A stretch of 64,000 nucleotides of DNA from Acidaminococcus intestini DSM 21505 (GCF_000425045.1 NZ_AULA01000002.1:1-64000), one strand, 5' to 3'. Positions 33,834 to 41,526 are shown, counted from the stretch's first letter. The notes: generated by a model not told the origin, from the sequence alone. Numbers and translations are program-made.

Positions 33834-35222
33834 TCAGGCAACGGTCATGGTCACATCCCCTTTGCGTCTTTGAAGGCGCCCCATCTTGTGATAGAGGTAG
33901 AACCAGTAGCTTGAAAGGACGGTAAGAAGGATAACCCAGGAAATGGGCCAAGACAAATAAACAAGGGAAACAGGGCAGTTCGGGGCGCCGAGGTAGGCAA
34001 TCCAGCCCAGGCGGAAGACGCAGGTCGCAAAAAGGTTCACGACCATGGGAGCAACGGAAATCCCGAAGCCGCGGATACTGCCAACGAGGACGTCTGCAAT
34101 GCCAAAAACAAAATAAGGGGCGGTCACCCACAAAAGCCGTTCTACACCATAAGCGATGACATCAGGGTTGCTGTTAAAAAGGCCAATCATTTCCGGTGCC
34201 CAGAGCCGCGCGGCAATGGCCTCCATGATGCCTACACAGGTCACAAGGCTGACACAGATTGTAACAACCCGTTTCACGCGCTCCCATTTACCGGCGCCCA
34301 GGTTTTGTCCCACAAAGGTCATGCTCGCCTGATGGAAGGCATTCATGAGGATATACATGACGTTTTCAATGTTGGCCGCGGCGCCGCAAGCTGCTACGAC
34401 CAGACTGCCATAAGTATTGATAGCGCCTTGGATGACGACGTTGGAAAGACTGAAAAGACAGGCCTGGATGCCCGCAGGAACACCGATACGGCAAAGGTCA
34501 TAAAGGGCGTTGCGATGGATGGCAAGGCGCCGAACGTCAAAACGCCAGGGCCCTGTTTCCTTGCTAAGGCAGCGAAGGACCAAGAAGGCACTGAGGGCCT
34601 CACTAATGATGGTCGCAAGAGCTACACCGGCCACATCAAGCTTCAGGAAAATGACAAAGATGAGGTTCAGCACCACATTCGTCACGCCACTAATGATGAG
34701 GAAGAAAAGCGGCCGCTCCGTATCACCAATGGCGCGCAGCGCTGCCGTCCCATAGTTATAGGCCATGAGAAAGAGGGTTCCTGAAAAATAGATACGCATA
34801 TAAAGGAGCGCTTTATCATAGACATCCGGCGGTGTACTCATCCAGTGCAAGACGTAAGGAATGAAGATGATGGCAACGCTCCCCATGATAAGACCGCCTA
34901 CAAGGGCAACGGTCATCGCCGTATGAAGGGCATGGGAAATTTCCCGGTACTTATCTCCGGCGCCAACATAGTTGGCAATGAGGACATTGACGCCAACGGA
35001 AATCCCAACCAGCATGTTGATGAAGAGAAAGATGGTTGATGTCGAACTGCCAACGGCAGCAAGGCTGCTATAGCCCGCAAACTGACCGACCACAATGACA
35101 TCGGCCGCGTTAAAGGCAACCTGCAGAAGGCTTGTCAGCATGACGGGCACACTGAAAAGAAGAATTTTCCCAAGCAGAGGTCCGTGCGTCATATCAAGAT
35201 TGCGTCTTTTTCTCACAGCCAT
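33834..35222 (-). CDS. MATE family efflux transporter
   Basis: A 462-residue multidrug/toxin-extrusion pump with about 12 membrane segments in two similar halves. Family features: the opening LLGKILLFSVPVMLTSLLQVAFNAADVIVVGQF, GSSTSTIFLFINMLVGISVGVNVLIA, RAIGDTERPL and the second-half QNLGAGKWERVKR. Such pumps export cations or drugs using Na+ or H+; the substrate is unknown. The ATG at 35222 has GGAGG upstream; it is a single gene. Confidence 0.93.
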   Translation of the reverse strand: MAVRKRRNLDMTHGPLLGKILLFSVPVMLTSLLQVAFNAADVIVVGQFAGYSSLAAVGSSTSTIFLFINMLVGISVGVNVLIANYVGAGDKYREISHALHTAMTVALVGGLIMGSVAIIFIPYVLHWMSTPPDVYDKALLYMRIYFSGTLFLMAYNYGTAALRAIGDTERPLFFLIISGVTNVVLNLIFVIFLKLDVAGVALATIISEALSAFLVLRCLSKETGPWRFDVRRLAIHRNALYDLCRIGVPAGIQACLFSLSNVVIQGAINTYGSLVVAACGAAANIENVMYILMNAFHQASMTFVGQNLGAGKWERVKRVVTICVSLVTCVGIMEAIAARLWAPEMIGLFNSNPDVIAYGVERLLWVTAPYFVFGIADVLVGSIRGFGISVAPMVVNLFATCVFRLGWIAYLGAPNCPVSLVYLSWPISWVILLTVLSSYWFYLYHKMGRLQRRKGDVTMTVA

Positions 35223-35320
35223 GTTCCTCCAAGCTTCCATGATTTCCTTATTCTACCATATTGTGTGATTTATTTGTAAACAATTTATGGGGTAAATTGG
35301 GCGAAAAGTCGGGTGATGGA

Positions 35321-35460
35321 GCCTAAGCGGTTAACTAAGGCGCTGCTAGGGCAGCTTGGCTAAAGCGGGCGATATGAAATGAAAGATGACCCTTGGCTAA
35401 GACGATTCGCCTGGCTTAGGAGGCTAGGAGGCTGAAAATCGGAGGGGAAAAGACCGTAAG
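35321..35460. repeat. GGCTNAGG-rich segment, related to 38990-39115
   Basis: The stretch is crowded with short units such as GCCTAAG, GGCTAAG, GGCTTAGG and GGCTAGG. Its end (about 35410-35460, GAGGCTGAAAATC then GGGGAAAAGACCGTAAGAC) aligns with about 39078-39112 (GAGGCTAAAAGACC then GGGAAAACACCGTAAGGC). It is non-coding and lies upstream of the MATE gene. Confidence 0.45.
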
Positions 35461-35462
35461 AC

Positions 35463-35533
35463 GTGCATCGAACCTAAAGAAAAAAAATATAAAGAAAGCC
35501 TCAAACCGAATCAAGACACGAATTCGGTTTGAG
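35463..35533 (-). repeat. Terminator-like hairpin repeat shared with 16152-16230
   Basis: CTCAAACCGAAT (35500-35511) pairs perfectly with ATTCGGTTTGAG (35522-35533); on the minus strand GCTTTCTTTATATTTTTTTTC follows in two steps, so it is a plausible terminator. The hairpin plus about 35 flanking bases (including TGCATCGAACCTAAAGAA) recur in inverted orientation at 16152-16230. Confidence 0.6.
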
Positions 35534-35639
35534 ACCTTCTTGTTGGACCAGCAATATTTTTATTTTTAATTAACCTAAAGATGTTTTACAGCATGAAATT
35601 AGGAAGCAATTTCTTCTTATTAGCTCTATCTGGTTCTAT

Positions 35640-35900
35640 CTTTTTCCTTAGAGACGGCATATGCTGTTCTTCCTTACCAGGGTGGGAGACCATGAAAGGG
35701 TTCATGAATTGAACCCCTTCATGGAGCGATTTTGGTAAGACGTCTACACACGAGAAGGAGCAAGGGGCATTTTTCGATGATTCAAGGCTGTCCGTAGGCA
35801 CAAGCTCTGCTGGCCAGGCAGACCGCAAAACCGTGTTATCGAAAAATATATTCGGCGCCCTCTCTTGAAGAGGGATGGTTTGGCGCCGTGCGTTGGGCCT
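35640..35900 (-). repeat. Dispersed structured repeat, copy 2
   Basis: Read on the minus strand this aligns with 24069-24285. A closing stem ATTTTTCGAT/ATCGAAAAAT encloses about 70 bases, and a second hairpin pairs CGGCGCC with GGCGCCG around CCCTCT/AGAGGG. A short open frame here and in copy 1 shares a SLE-SKNAPCS phrase, but the DNA similarity extends outside it, so I treat it as non-coding. The remaining 35534-35640 and 35900-35975 hold nothing I recognise. Confidence 0.55.
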
Positions 35901-35975
35901 TTCAGCTAGTTATCACAGGCAGCTTTAGCCTTCCTGCTTGCAGGTTTAGGCGTCTGCATCAATCCCCTATCACTT

Positions 35976-37373
35976 TCATTTCTTAACGGTCAAGGTATGG
36001 CCGTTTTTATGGATGGTGCCGTGATTGACAAGCTGCGTCACAACGGAGTCTTCTGTCAGGTCCCACACGGCGCCTTTTTCAACGGTCACAGAAAGGGTGC
36101 CGTCCGCTTTTGACGCCGCACGATTTTCTTCAATTTGGGTCGAACCCGTAAAAGTGCTTCCCGCCCCCAAAGTGAGGTCCAGTTTGGAAATGGTATCGGT
36201 CACAATGCGGCCGGAAAGAGTCTGGTCCTTGGTCGTAATGACAGCATCTCCTCCATTGACACCAGCTTTCCCCCAGCCCCTCGAGGCGCTGTTACCCGAG
36301 ACACGGATAAGGGCTTTTTGGGCCTCCTCCTGCTTAATGTCCACATGGTCCAGGAAAATACGGCATTTCGTGTTGGTTACATAAATGACATCGCCTTTAT
36401 GAACCATAAGGGATCCCCCGACCATGGAAAAAGTACTCTTGCCTTCTTCCGCATCGCCGCTCATGGATTGATAGATCATGATTCCCTGCGTATTTTCTTC
36501 TTGGATTGTTTTAGGGCCCATCAGGCGCGATTCATCCATGGCGCCTTCCAAACTGCAGTCCGTAAGGGAAATACTATTTTTGCCTTCAATAACGGCCCCT
36601 TCAGAATGGGCCGCACGCAAAGCCGCTCCTGTTACGGCAATATCTGCTGTGGAGTAGATGGCCGGGGATCCATGTCCCTTGGTCTCAAACGTGCCGCCAG
36701 TAACGCGGACCGTTCCGCCCCCTCGGTCGGAACGAATGGCCGCAGCGGAATCTCCCTCTGTCAAGACCTTTACGTCAACGGCCTTCATGCTGGCTCCGCC
36801 TGTTGTCTGAAGACCGCCGGAATTGCGTCCTGTCGTATGGATGGTGACATTTTGTGCCGATACTTTCGTACCTTTGCCGTAGCTAAAAAGGGCGTTGCCA
36901 TTGGGTGCGTTTGACGTAATGGCTGTATCTTCCACAGTAAGCGCTGCCCCATCCGTTGCCAAAACAGCTGCATTCATGCCGTAGAAGTCGCCGCCTTCCG
37001 TAGAAGACGAAGTGCCGCCCAATTTTTCGATTTTGCTGCTTTTTAGCGTGACTGTGGCACCTTTGACGCGCAGGGCATTTTCATTGCTCCCTGTGGAGGT
37101 ATAGGTCTTTTCCGTAAGGGTTTGCGCCTTAGTTACGGTCACCTTCGCAGTTCCCTGCATCACCGTTTGCGGTGGATTGAAGCCGCCCATTCCCCCTTGC
37201 GGCGGCATTCCTTGCGGGGGCATTCCATCCGGCGGAGGACTAGGCGGCAGTGGCTGTGAAGAGGCACTGGAAACACGCAGGTCCGTACTTGCCGCTTCAC
37301 ACGCAGCATAAAAAGATGTCCCTAGGGGACTCATAAGAAGGGCCGCCAATACGGCCGCTGTCATTTTTTTCAT
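35976..37373 (-). CDS. Secreted beta-helix-like protein
   Basis: A 465-residue exported protein. Residues 1-28 form a signal peptide. A Pro/Gly/Met-rich linker follows (about 40-65, PPSPPPDGMPPQGMPPQGG), then a long region of irregular short beta repeats rich in Thr, Gly, Val and Ser with runs of the type ALTVEDTAITSNAPNGNALF, the look of a right-handed parallel beta-helix similar to many gut-bacterial surface or polysaccharide-interacting proteins. I see no anchor (no LPXTG, SLH or barrel), so it may be free in the periplasm or secreted. The ATG at 37373 has GAGGTGA upstream. Function unknown. Confidence 0.7.
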   Translation of the reverse strand: MKKMTAAVLAALLMSPLGTSFYAACEAASTDLRVSSASSQPLPPSPPPDGMPPQGMPPQGGMGGFNPPQTVMQGTAKVTVTKAQTLTEKTYTSTGSNENALRVKGATVTLKSSKIEKLGGTSSSTEGGDFYGMNAAVLATDGAALTVEDTAITSNAPNGNALFSYGKGTKVSAQNVTIHTTGRNSGGLQTTGGASMKAVDVKVLTEGDSAAAIRSDRGGGTVRVTGGTFETKGHGSPAIYSTADIAVTGAALRAAHSEGAVIEGKNSISLTDCSLEGAMDESRLMGPKTIQEENTQGIMIYQSMSGDAEEGKSTFSMVGGSLMVHKGDVIYVTNTKCRIFLDHVDIKQEEAQKALIRVSGNSASRGWGKAGVNGGDAVITTKDQTLSGRIVTDTISKLDLTLGAGSTFTGSTQIEENRAASKADGTLSVTVEKGAVWDLTEDSVVTQLVNHGTIHKNGHTLTVKK

Positions 37374-37439
37374 GGCAATCACCTCGGATTCTATCATAAG
37401 GGAATGAAGTGAAGGCGGGATGAAGAACCTTTTTTAGTC

Positions 37440-37463
37440 AGAGCAAAAATCGCTCTGATTTGT
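37440..37463. repeat. Dispersed GCAAAAATCGCTC hairpin motif, copy 2
   Basis: AGAGC-AAAAATC-GCTCT followed by GATTTG. Compared with copy 1 both arms changed together (GGAGC/GCTCC to AGAGC/GCTCT), keeping the 5-bp stem. Confidence 0.5.
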
Positions 37464-37930
37464 TGAACATACGTGAACCCTTTGCTATAGGACATATTGA
37501 TCTGAGGCAAGGGGCTCATGGCCTATCGTACAATGGGCCATCTCACGTTTGGGGACAGTTGGTGCCTGGGTGCTTTTCCTCCTAACCACGTGTCGTCACT
37601 TCCAGCGCCCAGCTTATCAGGCAAGAGGCTTTTTCAGCCTATGGACCTATACGCAGCCAGCAGCGTTGTCGCCCACAACCTCAATCTCCTCGCTATACAC
37701 AAACCGTATGCCGTCGTCGATGAAGCCGGGTGCTCTTAGCCGCTGACCACGTCTATGCCCTATTTAAAAAAAGCAAATGGAAATAAAAAATCGTGAGGAA
37801 AAAAGCGCAGTCTACGTAACATAAATCACGCCGAGTTAATACAGGGTAGCAAGCGGTCCAGCTGTCACGAGCCTACGGCTCTAGCTATCAAGCTAAAACT
37901 TAATTCGCCCTCAAACATGTTCATCGTCAT
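37464..37930. other. Non-coding gap, possible element remnant
   Basis: No gene recognised. Both strands have short open frames between 37518 and 37750 that match no family I know, so this may be an eroded insertion element. A 5-bp hairpin GAGCC-TAC-GGCTC is at 37869-37881. Confidence 0.35.
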
Positions 37931-37939
37931 TCCGCTTCG

Positions 37940-38108
37940 CTCCAAAAGCATCCTTCGAAACTCCGGGCGAATCTGCCTTGTTCCCGCTCGCAAGGAAACG
38001 TCGGGCAAAAACCAGTCTCATCATCCACCACCATAAAGGAGGTCATGTCATGATCCCACTTGATGGTTCCCCGCCTTGGTAAGGCGGATTGATGCTGCGC
38101 ACCGAGCG
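37940..38108 (+). repeat. Dispersed structured repeat, copy 3
   Basis: Aligns with the second half of copy 1: CTTGTTCCCGCTC against CTTGCTCCCGCTC, AACGTCGGGCA against AATGTCGGGGCA, then CTTGATGGTTCCCCGCC and GCTGCGC in both. An insertion of about 35 bases separates the two blocks here. Confidence 0.5.
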
Positions 38109-38115
38109 CTAAGGC

Positions 38116-38225
38116 AAAACACGTAGGAAAAATGACCAAATGCCGCAATAACTTTTATCGTGCACGTCCCTTGTTAGCACAAAAGAAAATCGTACCGCGA
38201 TTGTGAAACAATTCCTACGTGTTTT
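38116..38225. repeat. 110-bp element bounded by 14-bp inverted repeats
   Basis: AAAACACGTAGGAA (38116-38129) and TTCCTACGTGTTTT (38212-38225) are a perfect 14-bp inverted pair about 82 bases apart. Inside are GTGC/GCAC and AATCG/CGATT pairings. I see no target duplication. It could be a MITE-like element or a structured RNA. Confidence 0.45.
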
Positions 38226-38271
38226 CTGTACTTTTTTAAGAACCCCATGTGCCACCTCTTCCCATTTTTCC

Positions 38272-38312
38272 AAAAAAAAGCCGTGAAAAAATGAACAAAT
38301 CATTTTTCACAG
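38272..38312 (-). terminator. Terminator after the flavodoxin-family gene
   Basis: GTGAAAAAATGA (38283-38294 region) pairs with TCATTTTTCAC; on the minus strand GGCTTTTTTTTGG follows. Confidence 0.8.
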
Positions 38313-38326
38313 CCTCTCCCCATCCC

Positions 38327-38872
38327 TTATTCTCCAAGGGAACGTCCCATGTCATAGGCTTTTTTTAGGGCCGGGTGACCTTTAATGTCGCCGACACGCG
38401 TTACGCCGCCCGCAAAGACGGTGCCTGTAAGGTGCGCTTTGGGAAAGCATTCAATCCAGCCTTCCAGACTTGTGATGGATCTTGACGGCGTCTTTGCTCC
38501 CTCTTCCGCAGCGCTTGTAAGAAAATAAATGTCACGGAACTTGTAATCTGACGCAAATAACGGATTGGCCCGGTCAAGAAGGGTCTTTAGCTGACCTGTC
38601 AGGCCATAGTAGTAGACAGGAGAAGCAAAGACAATCACATCACTTGCTTTCATTTCTGCCGTAATGGCTTCCGCATCATCATGAAGGATGCAGTGCCGCG
38701 TTTCCTGACAGGAAAGACAGCCTTGGCAAAATGCCAGTTGCTTTCCGGCAAGGCTCACTTTTTCCACCTGATATCCCGCTTCTTCCGCGCCTTTTTGAAA
38801 GGCATCACAAAGCGTTTCAGAATTTCCCCCTTTGCGAAGGGAACTTGAAATGATGAGGACTTTTTTCGTCAT
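38327..38872 (-). CDS. Flavodoxin-family NAD(P)H-dependent oxidoreductase
   Basis: A 181-residue FMN-binding reductase. The FMN phosphate loop SSSLRKGGNSETL is at about residues 9-21; GCLSCQETRHCILHDD is the Cys-containing stretch seen in iron-sulfur flavoprotein/NADPH-quinone-reductase relatives; ASPVYYYGLTGQLKTLLDR contacts the flavin. The start at 38872 has AAAGGAAG 9 bases upstream. Single gene with its own terminator; the electron acceptor is unknown. Confidence 0.87.
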   Translation of the reverse strand: MTKKVLIISSSLRKGGNSETLCDAFQKGAEEAGYQVEKVSLAGKQLAFCQGCLSCQETRHCILHDDAEAITAEMKASDVIVFASPVYYYGLTGQLKTLLDRANPLFASDYKFRDIYFLTSAAEEGAKTPSRSITSLEGWIECFPKAHLTGTVFAGGVTRVGDIKGHPALKKAYDMGRSLGE

Positions 38873-39182
38873 AAGGGCATGCTTCCTTTCTTCTTTTCTT
38901 TCAGTATAACGAGAAAGGGACATCCCTTCCAATACTTATGATGTAGGGAATTCCATGCGTAAAAGCTATGATATTTTTTATCAGAACCAAAATCGCTCCG
39001 ATTCGACGAAAAATGCACGAAAAAGCTCATGCTGCTAAAGCCATAAAGGCACTGCTTTGATGCCGTGAAGCTGGGATGCTGTGAGGCTAAAAGACCAGAA
39101 GGGAAAACACCGTAAGGCCCTAACGACAGTGTGAAAGCTGTGTTATCAGGAGTATGTTCTGCAAGACGACATCCAAAAGGAG
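38873..39182. repeat. Non-coding gap with motif copy 3 and a related repeat
   Basis: Contains the third, more divergent AAAATCGCTCCGATTCG motif (38981-39004; left arm changed to AGAACC, so the stem is weakened) and, at about 39030-39115, a segment similar to 35395-35460. I see no gene here. Confidence 0.4.
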
Positions 39183-39206
39183 CCGATAAGAATCACTTCT
39201 TATCGG
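39183..39206 (-). terminator. Terminator after the CoA-transferase gene
   Basis: CCGATAAGAA pairs perfectly with TTCTTATCGG around TCAC; on the minus strand CTCCTTTTGG follows. It closes the long minus-strand catabolic block. Confidence 0.7.
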
Positions 39207-39227
39207 CCCCGTGCCTTTTGCTATTTC

Positions 39228-40547
39228 TTATTTAAAGGTTGCGTCGGCATAAGCCTTCAGTTCGTCCCTAAAGGCTGGATGAGCGACGGAAATCATGGCA
39301 TAGGCCCTTTCTTTCAAGGTAAGGCCTGTGAGATGGGCCACGCCGTATTCGGTAGCGACATTTTGGATGAGGCCGCGCGGTGCGGAAATGGTACTTCCGG
39401 CAGGAATGGAAGCAAGAATATTGGAATGAAGCTGCCCTTTCTTATCTTTGCGGGCCGAATTGATGCAAATATAACCCGCCCCGCCCGGAGAAAGGAAAGC
39501 CCCTTCGAGAAAGTCCAGCTGGCCGCCCGTACCGGAAAGCTGGCGGGTTCCGACAGATTCAGCATTTTCCTGTCCCATGAGGTCAAGCTGGACACCGCCA
39601 TTGATACTAATGAAGTTTGACAGTTTTTCCATGTTGCGCGGGTTGTGGATATAGTCCACATCGGCAGGATAGAAAAGATCCGGGCGATCGTTCAGCCACT
39701 GATAAAGTTCCGCACTGCCGCTTGCAAGGTTCCATGCGGCAAGACCGGTATTGATTTCCTTCCTGCGACCCGTCAGTTTCCCGGCTTGATAGAGCATCAG
39801 GAAGGCATCGCTGATGGTTCCCGTATGGCAGCCCAGATCTTCCTTATCGGATTTTGCGAGCATCTCGGCAATGGTAAAGGGAACCGTTCCCACACCAAGG
39901 GACAAGGTGGCGCCATTTGGGATTTCATTGACGACATATTCAGCAATCTTGATGTCCGCTTCCGACGGTGTACGGTACTTGTTGGCAGCAAGCGGTGCGT
40001 GTTCCCCTTCGACGATGAGATCAGCGTCGTCAAGGCTCACGCGGTGAGAACCATCCACACCCTGAAGAGTCGGCATGTGTTCATTGACTTCAAATATGAC
40101 GGTCCGGGCTTTTTTCATGATGGTCTTCCAGGCATAGCTGGCAAGACCCAATCCGCAGCAGCCATTTTCATCAGGCTTGGAGACCGGAATGCAGGCGACG
40201 TCAACGGTTAGGTATTCACGGTACATCTGCGGCAAAAGGCGAAGCAACATGGGAGCAAAATGGATCTGTCCAGCCGAGAAGTACTTGCGTTCCGCGTTTC
40301 CCAAATGCCAGCTGTAGTAATCAAAGCTTTCGTGGTCCGGGTCGCATTCAACGACGGCAATGGATGGCCGGTAGACAAGACCGCCGCGGATCTTGACATC
40401 CGTTACGGCCCCCTTTCTTTTAGCAAGGGCGGCATCCATCAGTTCCGGGAAGCCGGAGCCAAAACCAAAATCAACCCAGTCGCCGCTTTTAATGGCTTCT
40501 GCCGCTTTGTCAGCGGTCACAACTTTACTGCGATATTTTTCAAGCAT
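39228..40547 (-). CDS. Acyl-CoA hydrolase/CoA-transferase family protein
   Basis: A 439-residue member of the family that holds 4-hydroxybutyrate CoA-transferase and butyryl-CoA:acetate CoA-transferase. The two-domain plan is clear: N-terminal WVDFGFGSGFPELMDAAL, YREYLTVDVACIPVS, IFEVNEHMPTLQG, then ATLSLGVGTVPFTIAEML and the C-terminal GTGGQLDFLEGAFLSPGGAGYI with SAPRGLIQNVATEYGVAHL. In known enzymes the catalytic Glu lies in a GxHSEMxSD motif; here the same place reads GCHTGTISD, with Gly (codon 39819-39821) instead. It may act differently, transfer a different acyl group or be inactive. It follows a broken nitroreductase by 27 bases. Confidence 0.85.
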   Translation of the reverse strand: MLEKYRSKVVTADKAAEAIKSGDWVDFGFGSGFPELMDAALAKRKGAVTDVKIRGGLVYRPSIAVVECDPDHESFDYYSWHLGNAERKYFSAGQIHFAPMLLRLLPQMYREYLTVDVACIPVSKPDENGCCGLGLASYAWKTIMKKARTVIFEVNEHMPTLQGVDGSHRVSLDDADLIVEGEHAPLAANKYRTPSEADIKIAEYVVNEIPNGATLSLGVGTVPFTIAEMLAKSDKEDLGCHTGTISDAFLMLYQAGKLTGRRKEINTGLAAWNLASGSAELYQWLNDRPDLFYPADVDYIHNPRNMEKLSNFISINGGVQLDLMGQENAESVGTRQLSGTGGQLDFLEGAFLSPGGAGYICINSARKDKKGQLHSNILASIPAGSTISAPRGLIQNVATEYGVAHLTGLTLKERAYAMISVAHPAFRDELKAYADATFK

Positions 40548-40573
40548 AACGATACTCCTTTCAGGAACTGAAT

Positions 40574-41067
40574 TTACCTTCTTTCATGGATCCATTCAGG
40601 ATGCCAACGGTCTTCGGCGCTCCGCGTCTTTTGAGGGTGCCCCAAAGCAAAAAGGGCAAAGGCCTCTTCCTTAACAGGAAGGCCAAGGAGTTTTTTTACG
40701 GCAAGGGCTCGCTCGCGTCTTGGATAAACGCCCATCAATGTTCCGCCAAGCCCCAGTTCTGCGGTCTTGAGCCAGAGGTTTTCCGCGGCACAGGAGGCAT
40801 CGATGGGAGCAAATTCAGAAACGATGCAGTCAGTCACATAGGTGATGACAATAAGGACCGGGGCCTTTGCGCCAAATGCCGCGTAGGGGCTGGTATCACA
40901 AAGCGCCTGTTGAAGCTTTTGTCATAAATGACGTAAAACCGCCAAGGCTGCTGGTTGCACGCCGAAGGCGCCAGCATGGCGGCGCGAAGAAGTGCCATCA
41001 CCTGACTTTTGGCCACAGGTTCGTCCGTAAATGCCCGGACACTGGTCCGACTCTCAAAAATGTCCAT
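40574..41067 (-). pseudogene. Nitroreductase-family gene with a frameshift
   Basis: The first part (from the ATG at 41067, after AAGGAG) reads MDIFESRTSVRAFTDEPVAKSQVMALLRAAMLAPSACNQQPWRFYVIYDK, a standard nitroreductase N-terminus. At a run of four A (minus strand; 40917-40920) the frame slips; the next frame continues KLQQALCDTSPYAAFGAKAPV, then SCAAENLWLKTAELGLG and WHPEWIHE. One added A restores the full protein of about 165 residues. The family uses FMN to reduce nitro compounds or quinones. It could be a real mutation, a sequencing error or a switchable run. Confidence 0.85.
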
Positions 41068-41099
41068 CAAGGTCTCCTTTTTGCTTTTCCCAGATACGC

Positions 41100-41133
41100 C
41101 GCAACTCTAGACAGCATGCTGCCTAGAGTTGCG
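41100..41133. repeat. 34-bp palindrome
   Basis: CGCAACTCTAG and CAGCAT pair with GCTG and CTAGAGTTGCG; all but one of the 17 pairs match. No T-run follows on either strand. It lies between the VOC gene and the nitroreductase. Confidence 0.65.
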
Positions 41134-41178
41134 TGTAAAGAAGGGTTTCAGACGGTCCAAGGATAAGAGGGGGATGGC

Positions 41179-41526
41179 TTAGACCGTCAGATGGAAGGAA
41201 AAACCTGCAATATCACCATCAAGGTAGATAAAGGTAATCTTTCCTTCTTCATTTCTTCGAATGGTATTTTCTTTGAAGGTGATGCCTTTAGAGGCGAGGT
41301 CTTTCATGGCCGCCTCAACATCATCGGTCTGGAGAGCAATGTGCCCGTGCGTTCCGATCTGGTTATGCTTCATCACTTCAAAAGCCGTGGAAACAAAGGT
41401 ATGGGTATCGTTTTCGTGGCCGGTTTCCATGTTGAAGAGATGGCACAAAAGACTGACAAGCTTTTTGGCCTCGGCCTCATTTTCACAATTGATGCCAACA
41501 TGTTTCAGTCGATAGGTTACTGCCAT
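41179..41526 (-). CDS. VOC (glyoxalase-like) family protein
   Basis: A 115-residue single VOC-type protein: YRLKHVGINCENEAEAKKLVSLLCHLF, then STAFEVMKHNQIGTHGHIALQTDDVEAAMKDL and a C-terminal IYLDGDIAGFSFHLTV. From memory, this pattern (HVGIN..E.EAK, EVMK...G.HGHIAI.T, AIYL..EIGGFA.HL) resembles the C-terminal extension of clostridial 2-keto-3-deoxygluconate-6-phosphate/ketohydroxyglutarate aldolases. In that case it may be a stand-alone partner or metal-binding domain for sugar-acid metabolism. I chose the ATG at 41526 with AGGAGG 9 bases upstream. It follows ilvD by 100 bases. Confidence 0.75.
   Translation of the reverse strand: MAVTYRLKHVGINCENEAEAKKLVSLLCHLFNMETGHENDTHTFVSTAFEVMKHNQIGTHGHIALQTDDVEAAMKDLASKGITFKENTIRRNEEGKITFIYLDGDIAGFSFHLTV

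Noticed and set aside
35586-35828. 80-codon minus-strand frame
   Set aside because: Lies in a repeat whose similarity extends beyond the frame; kept only as a low-interest finding.
37518-37746. Overlapping plus-strand frames of 65-73 codons
   Set aside because: No ribosome site, no family, and the region sits among eroded repeats.
39228-40547. Glutaconate CoA-transferase
   Set aside because: That enzyme is made of two different chains; this is a single-chain protein of the 4-hydroxybutyrate CoA-transferase type.
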